The notes: generated by a model from the letters alone, not told the origin. A stretch of DNA of 64,000 bases from Bradyrhizobium sp. BTAi1 (GCF_000015165.1 NC_009485.1:7893501-7957500), one strand, 5' to 3'; shown: positions 9,901 through 18,307, counted from the first letter of the stretch. Translations and numbers: made by a program.

Positions 9901-10508
9901 CGGCCTATGCGACCAAGCGCTTCGGCCAGGCCTATCTCTCCGGCAGCCTCGCCGCCGGCGCGCATTGGATGTCGACGACCCGCAACCTTGCGACCGGCGC
10001 CGCCGAGACGTTGCGGGCGAGCTACACGGCTCCGACGCTCGCCGCGCGGGCCGAGGCCGGATACCGCTTCGATCTCGGCTGGAGCAGCCTGACGCCCTAC
10101 GCCGCGCTGCAGCTGCAGCAGGTTTGGAGCCCGTCCTATACCGAGACCAGTTCGCTTAGCGCCAACGGCTCGGCGCTCAGCTTCGCCGCCCGCGACACGA
10201 CCTTGCCGCGCACCGAGCTTGGCGTCTGGGCCGATCGCCGCATCTCCGAGACCTTCCTGCTGCGCGGTCGGGCGGCCTGGTCGCACGATTACAATCACGA
10301 TGCGACGGTGACGGCGACATTCCAGACCTTGCCGGGCGCGAGTTTCGTGACCACCGGCGCGCGGATCGCGGCGGATTCGGCGCTGCTGTCCGGTGTCGCC
10401 GAGGTCGCGCTGACCTCGCGTCTGTCGCTGTCCGGGCAGATCGACGGCCAGTTCGCGCCGTCGGCCACAACCTGGGCCGGCACCGGCCGGCTGCGCTATC
10501 AATGGTGA
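6975..10508 (+). CDS. Autotransporter with PAP2/class A acid phosphatase-like passenger
   Basis: A 1177-residue surface protein. It begins with a signal-peptide-like segment (hydrophobic to about residue 28, ending AAKAG). Residues about 30-450 resemble bacterial class A non-specific acid phosphatases of the PAP2 superfamily: SGHTNSGY with His357, and NRILAGMHSPLD with Arg390, His396 and Asp400, corresponding to the second and third PAP2 signature motifs. Residues about 600-670 form an autotransporter-associated beta-strand repeat (SLTKSGSGTLVLAG, SGGTTVNGGTLVV). From about 900 to the end is an autotransporter beta-barrel ending in an aromatic residue (RLRYQW). The ATG at 6975 has GGAGA 8 bases upstream. 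It would be secreted by type V and probably release phosphate from organic esters at the cell surface; this is inference. Confidence 0.88.
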   Translation: MSSSAYLKVWKYAALGSALLPIAAKAGDIPTTPPVNFTNSSTATVGSTMVNVVDAYTNLMLNDPKLTNGTGVMEQNLATVIRMTNARTAAQTLEAIHDDRTSQQYSVLNGLGVLTGYFMTGTGASASTTPTSLTPTTYAPYTLQNFQSNINYLNSASWGATSFGNGTATPLASAVNFVNNVVRANSSTEPSKRTFERYMGSTAPVTTPSALGASVNQTTVSPLAAAFSNYNATTKTGLSTADTANIVVPSYYGNLTVPAVYGNVTNWVRGFTVTQAMIDAQNVANGTSLGYLTVPNVGTIVNGVLQPTQFNVGDYVPGVGASARPYRLSTDVNVPTPLLQIINSTNPYADGGFISGHTNSGYTQALGLAFLVPQEYQSLLARAADLGNNRILAGMHSPLDVIGGRMFATAVAATNIYNSLYDANGNRLDWTNPANASAYAVYQAYTQTQSYLSQSCGTVSVQACILQSQGGAAAIAASSKDVNLSNADPSSYTYRMTYGMQLAGASTTLPETVPVQAQVLLLTRFPYLSDAQRTEILRTTALPSGYALLDGNTWDGWGRINLYKAAYGYGAFDSAVTVSMDAAQGGYNAFDIWSNDISGAGSLTKSGSGTLVLAGANSYSGGTTVNGGTLVVAAGATVTSPVTVNAGGTLSGLGTVGDVSVAGTLAPGYQAVTGLTGQAGKLNVLGSLAFTSGATYALQLTPGSFSTTSVSGTATLAGQVTATFAGGIYAAGSRLAIVSSGRGVSGRFAGLSTTMTGPTNVAPSLSYDGQNAYLTLNQAALPSLPATGVNGNGQQIYAALNNAVSKGGTLPVSLQSIYFQNAAGVGAVFNQLASQSAPAATQSLGQSMTGFMTTVLDFGSGGRAGGFASTGSSPMMAYADATGGPSTKAAKMFAKAMPAEPGWAVWGSAFGGGGHIGGDTAAGSQDVSSRIYGLATGADYRLAPDMTVGFALSGGQTSFNVAQGGGYGSSDFIQAAAYATKRFGQAYLSGSLAAGAHWMSTTRNLATGAAETLRASYTAPTLAARAEAGYRFDLGWSSLTPYAALQLQQVWSPSYTETSSLSANGSALSFAARDTTLPRTELGVWADRRISETFLLRGRAAWSHDYNHDATVTATFQTLPGASFVTTGARIAADSALLSGVAEVALTSRLSLSGQIDGQFAPSATTWAGTGRLRYQW

Positions 10509-10530
10509 GCTAACGCCCCTTCCATCATCC

Positions 10531-10562
10531 GGAGCCGCGCCCGCAAGGACGCGGCTCCTTTT
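10531..10562 (+). terminator. Rho-independent terminator of autotransporter gene
   Basis: GGAGCCGCG (10531-10539) and CGCGGCTCC (10550-10558) form a 9-bp GC-rich stem with a 10-base loop, followed by TTTT, starting 23 bases after the autotransporter stop codon. Confidence 0.85.
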
Positions 10563-10571
10563 CTCTCCGCA

Positions 10572-11282
10572 TCAGACTGCACGTGTTGTCAGCTCGCCGC
10601 CGCTTGCGTCCGCCGTCGGCGCCTTGCGCGCGCGATCGATATCGGGCGTGCGGTAGGCCGCTTCCGGAATGGTTCCCAGCCGCGAATCGTGAAGACGCGG
10701 GCCGAGGCCATAGAACTGCTGGAAGCTCATGATCAGCGGCCGCCATTTGTCCGGATCGATGTGGTCGCGCGCGCCGTCCATCAAGAGGCCCGCCTCGACA
10801 TGAACGCGCTGGACGCGGACCTCGAAACACTGGATGTGCCCCTTCAGCAGTGCGTCGTCATCGGCAATGCCGTGCACGGCTTCGACGCGCGCTTCGAGCT
10901 GCACCGGACATTCGGCGACGCGCGGCGCGGCGACGGTTTCGGACCTGAGCGCGGTCAGACCGGCCGCAGCGAACTTGTCCGGCTCATGGCGGTAGCCCTT
11001 GCGCTGCTTCATCGCCGGCACCGGGTCCGAGCCCGTGGTCAGCGCGAGGCGATCGACCGCGGCGACGAGATCGACAGACGGCAGATTCAAGACACATTCG
11101 CCGGTACGCCGCATGTTCTGCGGCGTCTTCGATCCTGCCGCGAGGCCGAGCATGCAGCGCCAGCCGAGCCAGAACGCCGACGACATCGGCGCAAGATTGA
11201 AACTGCCGTCCCCGTTGACGGTACTGACGAGGACAACAGGCGTCCCGAAATAAAGGATGCCGGGCTCGATGGTCGCGTGCAT
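10572..11282 (-). CDS. Flavin reductase-like domain protein (DIM6/NTAB family)
   Basis: A 236-residue protein with the FMN-binding split-barrel pattern of the flavin reductase-like family: FGTPVVLVSTVNGDGSFNLAPMSS near the N-terminus, then MRRTGECVLNLPS and a later CPVQLEARVEAVHG strand. Relatives bind FMN and act as flavin reductases or as oxygenases of unknown role. The ATG at 11282 is preferred because GGAGA is 9 bases upstream; an ATG at 11306 would add eight residues without a ribosome-binding site. Its stop lies just beyond the terminator of the convergent autotransporter gene. Confidence 0.88.
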   Translation of the reverse strand: MHATIEPGILYFGTPVVLVSTVNGDGSFNLAPMSSAFWLGWRCMLGLAAGSKTPQNMRRTGECVLNLPSVDLVAAVDRLALTTGSDPVPAMKQRKGYRHEPDKFAAAGLTALRSETVAAPRVAECPVQLEARVEAVHGIADDDALLKGHIQCFEVRVQRVHVEAGLLMDGARDHIDPDKWRPLIMSFQQFYGLGPRLHDSRLGTIPEAAYRTPDIDRARKAPTADASGGELTTRAV

Positions 11283-11471
11283 GGGAAGATTCTCCAGGTG
11301 ATGCATGTCGCGGCGCCGTCGCGCACCGCGCGGACGGGACCTAAGCCGCCGCCTCACCCTGGAAGGTTCATCGATCGGGACGCCATGCTCCACCCGATTC
11401 CCGAGCGGGAGGCGTGAGCAGAAGACGCTTCGATCTGGACGAGGTCTGCGCGCGCCTGACGCTGCGGCAGA

Positions 11472-11548
<77 letters not shown>

Positions 11549-11671
11549 GGAGCCTGCACCGACGTGCACCTGCTTCGGCAGCCTGCATAGCAGACCCGGA
11601 AACCGACCGGAAGCCTTTAAGTCCAACCGGGATTGCTCCACCCGGCACAGCCGTGCCAAGGGGCGGCTGGA

Positions 11672-12721
11672 TCATTGGCTCTCCGCACAGCCCGGCAGGT
11701 CGAACAGCGCCTGCAACCCGCAGGCCGACGTGAACATCCTGTCGCCATTGTGGCCGACGCCGTTGACGTCCCATAGCCGGTGATGCGGGGTGCCGCCGGG
11801 TCGCGCGGCCATCATCGCGGCATAGGCATGGCCGCGCACGTAGCGGGTCGGCCCCTGCGCCTCGGCCATGCAGCTCTTGTCGAGGGCAGGATGGTGCGGA
11901 TCGATGTCGCGGGTCCCGAGCAGATAGATCAGGTTGCGCGCGACATAGGCCCGTTCGAGCTCGGCGGGGGTGGCACCTGCCAGATAGGGCGGGCGGTCGA
12001 CCATGCCAAACTTCCAGCTGTCATAGCCGGGGCAGGCCGCGGCGATCGCCGGCTCCGGCCGCTCGGCCGAGAAATAGGCGTAAGAAGAAGGGTTGGCGAC
12101 CACATAGCGCACCGCGATGTGCTGCTGCGCCAGCGCCGCCCCGCCGCGGGCGCCAATGGCGTAGCGCTGCACCACCTGCGCGCCGCCGGAATGGCCGGCG
12201 ATCACGACGTCGGTCAAGGCCGGGAACAGCGCGCGATTCGCCAGCTGGGCAAGGATCGCATCCAGCGCCTCGAACGAGCTCACCGGCTGCGGCCCGAGCG
12301 CCGCGTCGCCGCCCTGCCAGCCGGTCAGGGTCCAGCGCAGGGTGTCGGCGGGCAGGTGATGAAACTCGACATCGGCCTGGGCCAGAAATTGCGGCACAAT
12401 CAGCAGCGTCGTCGCGCCCGCGGCGCCGGCCGCAGCCTGGGCCTTCTTGGCCGTTTCGAAATAGGCGTCGGCGTTGCGCAGCCGGCCATGCAGCACCACG
12501 ACGGCGCGCGTGACGTCGGGCAGCGTCTCCGTCCATGGCCTGGACACATAAAGCGGCAGAACGCCGCGGTCGCCCACAGCGAAGCGCTGATCGGCGACGA
12601 TCGCGACCGGCCGGCGGTTCGGTGCTGTCTCGTCCTGCGCGACGGCAAGGCGACCGAGCGCCACGGCGGCGAACAGCAGGACCCCCAACAAGCCCATCAG
12701 CGCCCATTTCGACGACGTCAT
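11672..12721 (-). CDS. Secreted alpha/beta hydrolase
   Basis: A 349-residue protein with an N-terminal signal peptide (hydrophobic core LMGLLGVLLFAAVALG, then AVAQDE). The central part shows an alpha/beta hydrolase order: VVVLHGRLRNAD after strand 3, a nucleophile elbow VIAGHSGGAQ with the likely catalytic Ser, and a late VNGVGHNGD containing a candidate catalytic His. A conserved-looking RDIDPHHPALDKSC segment precedes it. The ATG at 12721 has a near-perfect AAGGAGG 4 bases upstream. The substrate is not evident. Confidence 0.8.
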   Translation of the reverse strand: MTSSKWALMGLLGVLLFAAVALGRLAVAQDETAPNRRPVAIVADQRFAVGDRGVLPLYVSRPWTETLPDVTRAVVVLHGRLRNADAYFETAKKAQAAAGAAGATTLLIVPQFLAQADVEFHHLPADTLRWTLTGWQGGDAALGPQPVSSFEALDAILAQLANRALFPALTDVVIAGHSGGAQVVQRYAIGARGGAALAQQHIAVRYVVANPSSYAYFSAERPEPAIAAACPGYDSWKFGMVDRPPYLAGATPAELERAYVARNLIYLLGTRDIDPHHPALDKSCMAEAQGPTRYVRGHAYAAMMAARPGGTPHHRLWDVNGVGHNGDRMFTSACGLQALFDLPGCAESQ

Positions 12722-13054
12722 GCGGCCTCCTTGGACCTGACGAGGGGCAGAACGGTCTCCCCGAGCGACCATACGCTGCCGACGGGAACCTGACATCAGT
12801 TGCGACTGGGCTGTGACCGGTCTTGCGGATCGATCACAGCCCCGTTGGCGGCGGCGGTTTGACTATCCGGGAGACTGCCGATGGTCTAAGAGAGCGGCGC
12901 CAGCATGGAACCGGCCTCGGGATCGCCGTATTGGTCGTGCCTGAGCGCAGCGCATGGCCTCAAGGGGCGGCTGTCTCGCGACGCAATGTTGGCAGCCGTT
13001 CATGCCCGTTCCATGGATGCCCGTTCCATTCAGCTGAGGGAAACAGTCAAGTCG
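12722..13054. other. Divergent intergenic region
   Basis: This 333-base gap separates the secreted hydrolase and the spermidine-synthase-like gene. The upstream extension of the latter's frame (from 12905) lacks family similarity and a ribosome-binding site, so I treat it as untranslated. No other structure was recognised. Confidence 0.5.
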
Positions 13055-13978
13055 ATGCTCATCCGGTCGGTCATCTCAGGCGCACTCGCAGGACTCGTCT
13101 TCATCGCCGCCGCAAGCGCGCAGGACACCCGTAATCTCCTGGAGTCCAAGGAGTCCCTCTACAACAACATCTATGTCTACGAGCAGGCGCCTTACCGCAG
13201 CATGACCTTCGGTCACAACCGGCGCATCTATACCGAGAGCGTCTACAATACCCGTGACGAGCTCGACCTGCCGGTCGACTATACCCGCTTCATGACGGCG
13301 AGCGTGATGTACGCCAAGGACGTCCGCTCGATCCTGGAAATCGGCTTCGGCGGCGGCCGCACCGCCTGGTACCTCCATCGCTTCCTGCCCAAGGTGCAGG
13401 TGACGTCGGTGGAGCTCGACCCGACCGTGCTGGAGCTGGCCAAGAAATATTTCGGCATCAAAGAAGAGCCGAACTTCCATGTCGTCAACCGCGACGGCCG
13501 GCTCTACGTGCAGGAATCCAAGGAGCGCTACGACATCATCCTGATCGACGCCTATCGCGGGCCGTTCGTGCCGTTCCACCTGCTGACCAAGGAATTCTAT
13601 CAGCTGGTCAAGGACCATCTCGCCGAGGGCGGCGTGGTGGCGCAGAACGTCGAACCCTCGACCATGCTGTTCGATGCCGCGGTCAAGACCATTCACAGCG
13701 TGTTCCCGCAGGTCGACTTCTACGAAGCCGGCGGCAACATCGTGATGGTCGCCTATCCGGGTGACGAGCGGAAGCCGGAGGATCTGGCGGCCATCTCCCA
13801 GGAGCGCGACAAGGAGTTCGGCTTCCGTTACAAGCTCGCCGACATGCTGGCACAGCGCAAGCGCGTCGACATCGACAACGGCCAGGTGATCGATGCCAAG
13901 GCCAAAGTGCTGACCGACGATTTCGCGCCGGTCGAAGCGCTCAAGAGCATCGAGCGCCACAACAGGAAGCTGCCGTGA
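13055..13978 (+). CDS. Spermidine synthase-like protein with signal-peptide-like N-terminus
   Basis: A 307-residue protein. Residues 1-23 look like a signal peptide (LIRSVISGALAGLVFIAAASAQ). The rest is a Rossmann-fold aminopropyltransferase/SAM-binding domain: SILEIGFGGGRTAWYL is the nucleotide-binding glycine loop, SVELDPTVLELAKKYFG supplies the acidic ribose-binding residue, and DIILIDAYRGPFVPFHLLT is the typical spermidine-synthase active-site segment. The gene overlaps the next by the GTGA junction at 13975-13978, so the two are translationally coupled. Whether it makes a polyamine is unknown; in most relatives this domain is fused behind a membrane domain, here the two parts are separate. 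Confidence 0.82.
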   Translation: MLIRSVISGALAGLVFIAAASAQDTRNLLESKESLYNNIYVYEQAPYRSMTFGHNRRIYTESVYNTRDELDLPVDYTRFMTASVMYAKDVRSILEIGFGGGRTAWYLHRFLPKVQVTSVELDPTVLELAKKYFGIKEEPNFHVVNRDGRLYVQESKERYDIILIDAYRGPFVPFHLLTKEFYQLVKDHLAEGGVVAQNVEPSTMLFDAAVKTIHSVFPQVDFYEAGGNIVMVAYPGDERKPEDLAAISQERDKEFGFRYKLADMLAQRKRVDIDNGQVIDAKAKVLTDDFAPVEALKSIERHNRKLP

Positions 13979-14592
13979 GCGAACCGGTCTCCCGCGCAGG
14001 CCTGCTGGCGATCTATATCTGCTCGTTCCTGGTCGGCTGCGTGCTGATGGGCTTCGAGATGCTCGGCAGCCGCTATCTCAATCCCTATTTCGGCAGCGGC
14101 ATCGGCGCCTGGGCCAGCCTGATCTCGACCGTGCTGTGCGCGCTGGCGATCGGCTATTTCGCCGGCAGCGCCATCGTCGACCGCCAGCCCACGACGCGCA
14201 CCATCGGCACCATGATCCTGATCGCCGCGGCCTATATGGCGCTGGTGCCGGCGACCGCCGACACGGTCATGGCCGACATTCTCGACACGATCGGTGATGG
14301 CCCTTCGGCGACATTGATGGCCGCGACAGCGCTGCTGCTGGTGCCGCTGACGCTGCTCGGCACGTTTTCGCCGATCGCGGTCAGCCTGCTGACCCGCTCG
14401 GCCGGCGAAGCCGGCCGCGTCGCCGGCCTCGTCTACGGCGTCTCCACCATCGGCAATGTCGTCGGCACGCTGGTCACGACCTTCGCGCTGATCCCCACCA
14501 TCGGCTCGCGCGCGATCACCTATTATTTCGCCGTGATCCTGGCCGGCTGCGCCGCCATCCTGTTCATCCCCTTCGGCAAGAAGACGTCCTGA
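13975..14592 (+). CDS. Membrane half of a spermidine-synthase-type transporter-like protein
   Basis: A 205-residue polytopic protein with about six helices (LAIYICSFLVGCVLMGFE, LISTVLCALAIGYFAG, GTMILIAAAYMALVPA, ALLLVPLTLLGTFSPIA, YFAVILAGCAAILFI). The pattern FEMLGSRYLNPYFGSGIGAW followed by GTFSPIAVSLLTR is that of the N-terminal half of fused MFS/spermidine synthase proteins. It starts with GTG at 13975, with AGGAAG upstream inside the preceding gene, whose stop it overlaps. It presumably partners the upstream soluble protein in transport or modification of a polyamine-like compound. Confidence 0.8.
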   Translation: MSEPVSRAGLLAIYICSFLVGCVLMGFEMLGSRYLNPYFGSGIGAWASLISTVLCALAIGYFAGSAIVDRQPTTRTIGTMILIAAAYMALVPATADTVMADILDTIGDGPSATLMAATALLLVPLTLLGTFSPIAVSLLTRSAGEAGRVAGLVYGVSTIGNVVGTLVTTFALIPTIGSRAITYYFAVILAGCAAILFIPFGKKTS

Positions 14593-14616
14593 CATTCATC
14601 ATTGAAGAGCTTTGCG

Positions 14617-15573
14617 ATGACTGAGTCGATGACTGAGTCCTGGCCTCGCCTCGCCGCCCTGGCGGCCACGGCGGTGGTGCTGCTGACCCCGCCTGACACA
14701 CGCGCGGCCGAGCCGCAGATCGAGCTGTGGGACGGCCAGCGCGCGATGGCGCACATTGCCGATCTGCTGCAATTCACGCCGCGCTCGATGGGCGAGCCGG
14801 GCCACCAGAAGACGATCGACTACATCAAGGCGGCGATGGCCAAGAGCGCGGCCGATGCAGTGCTGACGCAAAGCTTCACCGCCAAGGCAGATGACGGCAA
14901 GGCGATCCCGCTCACCAACATCATCGCCCGCTTCCAGATCCAAAATCCGCGCCGCGTGATCGTCGCGACCCATTACGACAGCATCATCAAGGCCTATCGC
15001 GATCCGAAATCGCCCGACGCGCCGATGCCCGGCGCCAACAACTCCGCCTCGGCGGTGGCGCTGCTGCTGGAGACGGCGCGCGTGCTGTCGCTGTCGCCCA
15101 AGCTGGATGTCGGCATCGACATGATCTTCTTCGACGGCGAGGAAGGTCCGAAATCGCTGGGCGCGGGCGATCCGGCCTGGCGTGCTTTGGGCTCGCCGCA
15201 TTTCGCCGCGCACCTGAAGGACTATTATCCGTCGCGCAAGCCGGAGAAGGCGGTCGATTTCGACATGGTCTGCGACAAGGACCTCAAGCTGCAGCCGGAG
15301 CCGTCCTCACTGACCTCGGCCCTGCCCGAGGTCAAGAAGTTCTGGAGCATCGGCAGCCGCATCGCGCCGTCGGCCTTCTCGCCCGAGCCGACCACTTTCC
15401 CGATCAGCGACGACCACACCGCCCTGCAGGCGGCCGGCATTCCGAGCTTCCTGGTCATCGACTTCGACTACGAACCCTATTTCAACACCACCCAGGACAC
15501 GATCGAGCAGTGCTCGGCTCAGAGCCTGGAGAGTGTCGGCCGCACCTTGCTGCGCTATCTCTACGCCCCCTGA
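14617..15573 (+). CDS. Secreted M28-family zinc aminopeptidase / glutaminyl cyclase-like
   Basis: A 318-residue exported protein: signal peptide with core LAALAATAVVLLTPP, then an M28 peptidase fold. Metal-binding and catalytic segments are visible in order: VATHYDS (His119, Asp121), PGANNSASAVALLLE (Asn where many M28 enzymes have Asp), FFDGEEG with Glu175/Glu176, DMVCDKDLKL, and SDDHTAL with the last His ligand. The NNSAS and DDHTAL pattern points to the glutaminyl-peptide cyclotransferase-like subgroup rather than classical aminopeptidases. It lies 24 bases after the spermidine-synthase-like pair and is probably cotranscribed. Confidence 0.82.
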   Translation: MTESMTESWPRLAALAATAVVLLTPPDTRAAEPQIELWDGQRAMAHIADLLQFTPRSMGEPGHQKTIDYIKAAMAKSAADAVLTQSFTAKADDGKAIPLTNIIARFQIQNPRRVIVATHYDSIIKAYRDPKSPDAPMPGANNSASAVALLLETARVLSLSPKLDVGIDMIFFDGEEGPKSLGAGDPAWRALGSPHFAAHLKDYYPSRKPEKAVDFDMVCDKDLKLQPEPSSLTSALPEVKKFWSIGSRIAPSAFSPEPTTFPISDDHTALQAAGIPSFLVIDFDYEPYFNTTQDTIEQCSAQSLESVGRTLLRYLYAP

Positions 15574-16022
15574 GCGGCGCGCCGCTGCGCCGACCGCGCG
15601 CCGCGAATCGCCGCGGCGAGACCGTGCGGATCGTCGGTGCCGATGCGACGCACATGGCCGTGCACAAGCCGCAGCTCGACCGCGTCGAGTCCGGATACGG
15701 TGTAGAAGCGGACTCCTGAGACGATGCCGACCCCGAGCCCATGCCACCATTTGTTGCGCACGACCGCGATCTCGGTGATGGCGTCGAGCGGGACGCGGTA
15801 GCGCCACAGCCCGGGGCCGAAGAACCAGCACAGCTCGCCGTCGCCGATCTCCACCGTCAGCGACGCGAACAGCAGCGCGATCACCAGCTCGGTCGCGAGC
15901 AACCCGGCGGCGACGATGCCATGGCCCGCATTCCACAGCAGCACCGCGCCAAGCGCGCCCGATCCGAGACATGTCGCGATGGCGACCAGGCCCCATTGTC
16001 TGTGACGGTATCGCACGGCCAT
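15561..16022 (-). CDS. Small membrane protein with PH-like domain
   Basis: A 153-residue hypothetical protein. Two adjacent helices (LVAIATCLGSGALGAVLLW and IVAAGLLATELVIALLFASL) are followed by a soluble beta-rich stretch (ELCWFFGPGLWRYRVPLDAITEIAVVRNKW) that resembles the bacterial PH domain of many small membrane proteins. The 3' end overlaps the convergent M28 peptidase gene by 13 bases. Function unknown. Confidence 0.7.
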   Translation of the reverse strand: MAVRYRHRQWGLVAIATCLGSGALGAVLLWNAGHGIVAAGLLATELVIALLFASLTVEIGDGELCWFFGPGLWRYRVPLDAITEIAVVRNKWWHGLGVGIVSGVRFYTVSGLDAVELRLVHGHVRRIGTDDPHGLAAAIRGARSAQRRAAQGA

Positions 16023-16129
16023 CCCCCCGCAAGCTGGCCGGACTTAGTATAGCGTGCCATCGACGACAGTCTCGCGCATGGCGCGAGACAACGGTGGAGA
16101 TCTGTGCGCCACAGCCATCCAAAAAACAT

Positions 16130-18256
16130 TCAGGCGATCGCCAGCACGGGCGTTGGCCGTTGAGTCGGCATGGCCTGCTTGCGCGCCAACAGGCCGGGCA
16201 CGAGGGCCTCGGCCGCCTCGGCGCCGGAAATCACCACGGCCTCGACACCCGCCCCCGCATTGCCGCCTCCGGCAATGACGAGATCGCGCACGGGCGCCTT
16301 GGCGCCCTTGAGCCTGCCCGCACGGGCCACACCGTAGATCGAGCCGGCTTTGGCGAGATCGTAGCGCGCATAGGTCACCGGGCTGGCGTCCGTCCGGTAG
16401 ACGATATGTTGCGAGAGGCCGGGAATGATGGTCTCGGCGGCCGCGACCATGGCATCACCGAGCTGCTGCTTGCGCGCGTCATATGACTGCGAGCGCCGCC
16501 AGTTCTTCCAATCGTCGCCGCCCTCGTCCGGAAACCACGCCTTGGCTTCCTCATGCGTCAGCAGGCTGATGATCGTCATCGTCGCATGCCCCTCCGGCGC
16601 CGCGGAGGGATCGAGCTTGGACATCACCGCCAGGCCCACCCCCATCGGCGTATCGAGATGCGTGGCTGGCGCGATCTCCGGCACGACATCCAGGCCGAGA
16701 TGCACCGAGAAGCAGGAGTTCGCCGGCAGGATCGCGGCGGCGCGCGCGCGGAAGGCGGCCGGCAGATCGTCCGGCTTCAGGAGTTCCGTGAAGGTGCGCC
16801 CGAGATCGGCGTTGGAGATCACCGCCTGCGCACGGATGATGCGGCCATCGCCGAGCGCCACGCCGACGGCACGGCCCTGCTCGACCAGGATGCGCGTCAC
16901 CTTGGACTTGAGCAGCACCTCGCCACCGCGCGCGGTGATCGCTTCCGTCAGCAAGTCGGCCAACCGACCGGAGCCTCCGACCGGGTAGAAGCCGCCCTTG
17001 AAATAATAGCCGAAGATCGGGACCATCTGCGCGCAGCTCAGTCGCTCGCTGCCGTCGCCGAGATAGCCCGACAACGCGTTGAGATAGGCAATCAGCTCCG
17101 GATCGGAGACATGCGCGGCGACCAGGTCGTCGAACGGCCGGTTCATCCAGCGGAAGGCCTGCGGATGCTTGCGCGGGAAGGCCAGCAGCTCTTCCAGCGT
17201 TTCCGGCATTCCGGGAATGCCGCTGCGGCCGCGCCCGGTCGCATACATGCTCTCGAAGATCGCATGGATCGTATCGAAGAGTTTGACGAGCCCGTCTGCG
17301 CTGGCCGGAAACATCTCGCACAGCAGCCGGACATAAGCGCGCCAATCCGCGGGGACGTCGATGCGGCGACCGCGCAGGCGGTAGGAATGGGTGACGCGCT
17401 TCCATTGGATCCGGTCGGCAACGCCAAGCCGGCGCAAGACGCTATCGACCGGCCCGCCCGGCCAGACCCCGGAGAAGTCATGCGGCCCGGCATCGAAGCG
17501 GTAGAGCACCGGCTTGTTGTCGTGATGGGCCTTGCGCAGATAGCTATGGCAGAAGCCGCCGGGCACGACGTGATGATCGAACACCTTCACCTTCAGTCCA
17601 GCGTCGGCGAGCAGCGCTGCCGCGGTGAGCCCGCCGATGCCGGCACCGATCACCGCGACGTCGCAATCGATCGTCGAGGATTCGGAGAAGCTCGGAGCCG
17701 GCCAATGGCACTCCTCACGTGAGGCCCGCATCCGCATCAAGGCTTGGCGGATCGCAAAGTGCGGACCGAAAATCGAGATCAGCGCACCGACGACCACGAT
17801 CGCGGTCGTGATCCAAGACGACACGCCGGCCCACCGGCACAGGCCGAGGACGAGAAACAGCATGCCCCAGAGTCCCGTCATCAGCATGTTGATGAGCTGG
17901 AACTGCGGCGTCGACGCGCTGTCCGCGTAGCTCGCCCGCGAGTAATCCGCCGTCCAGGGACGGCCAACCGCGAGCGAAACGAAGCTGATCCCACCGAGAC
18001 CCGCAAAGGACAGCCATAATGCATTGGCAGCCGTCCAGCTCGGCGCCACGTCGTTGGCGATTCCCAGCAGAACGAACAGCGCAAGGCCGCCGAGTTCCAG
18101 CGGGGCAAGCTCGGCGCGAGAGGCGCGCCAGAGATTGCCGGCCAGGGACAGGCCGAGGCCCGACCAGACCGCCCAGGCAGGCTGTTGCCAGGCGAGCACA
18201 GCCCAGAACACGACGAATGGCAGCAGCGCGAGCTTGATGGTGAGGAATACCTTCAT
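16130..18256 (-). CDS. Membrane-anchored CrtI/retinol-saturase-like FAD oxidoreductase
   Basis: A 708-residue two-part protein. Residues 1 to about 180 contain about six hydrophobic helices (FLTIKLALLPFVVFWAVLAW, LELGGLALFVLLGIAND, ITTAIVVVGALISIFG). From about residue 195 it is a phytoene-desaturase-type flavoprotein: the dinucleotide-binding loop VAVIGAGIGGLTAAALL at about 202-218, FDHHVVPGGFCHSY, GGSGRLADLLTEAI and the C-terminal VIAGGGNAGAGVEAV FAD-binding segment. The family oxidises, saturates or isomerises hydrophobic polyenes or lipids. The ATG at 18256 has GAGAGG 5 bases upstream. A promoter flanked by two operator-like dyads precedes it, so it is probably repressor-controlled. The substrate is unknown; no carotenoid genes are nearby. 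Confidence 0.85.
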   Translation of the reverse strand: MKVFLTIKLALLPFVVFWAVLAWQQPAWAVWSGLGLSLAGNLWRASRAELAPLELGGLALFVLLGIANDVAPSWTAANALWLSFAGLGGISFVSLAVGRPWTADYSRASYADSASTPQFQLINMLMTGLWGMLFLVLGLCRWAGVSSWITTAIVVVGALISIFGPHFAIRQALMRMRASREECHWPAPSFSESSTIDCDVAVIGAGIGGLTAAALLADAGLKVKVFDHHVVPGGFCHSYLRKAHHDNKPVLYRFDAGPHDFSGVWPGGPVDSVLRRLGVADRIQWKRVTHSYRLRGRRIDVPADWRAYVRLLCEMFPASADGLVKLFDTIHAIFESMYATGRGRSGIPGMPETLEELLAFPRKHPQAFRWMNRPFDDLVAAHVSDPELIAYLNALSGYLGDGSERLSCAQMVPIFGYYFKGGFYPVGGSGRLADLLTEAITARGGEVLLKSKVTRILVEQGRAVGVALGDGRIIRAQAVISNADLGRTFTELLKPDDLPAAFRARAAAILPANSCFSVHLGLDVVPEIAPATHLDTPMGVGLAVMSKLDPSAAPEGHATMTIISLLTHEEAKAWFPDEGGDDWKNWRRSQSYDARKQQLGDAMVAAAETIIPGLSQHIVYRTDASPVTYARYDLAKAGSIYGVARAGRLKGAKAPVRDLVIAGGGNAGAGVEAVVISGAEAAEALVPGLLARKQAMPTQRPTPVLAIA

Positions 18257-18288
18257 ACCAGCCTCTCTTCGGCGCGACGCCGCGACAT

Positions 18289-18307
18289 ATCTTTCCATTG
18301 TCAAGAT
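18289..18307. promoter_or_regulatory. Operator-like dyad, copy 1
   Basis: ATCTT and AAGAT flank a 9-base core. The 19-base element matches copy 2 (18342-18360) at 17 of 19 positions and sits at the predicted transcription start of the CrtI-like gene, 33 bases upstream of its ATG. Confidence 0.6.

Noticed and set aside
6852..10502. Long reading frame antisense to the autotransporter gene (1216 residues)
   Set aside because: Its His/Arg/Ala-rich composition is that of a GC-biased shadow, and the sense strand has a clear signal peptide, phosphatase motifs, barrel, ribosome-binding site and terminator.
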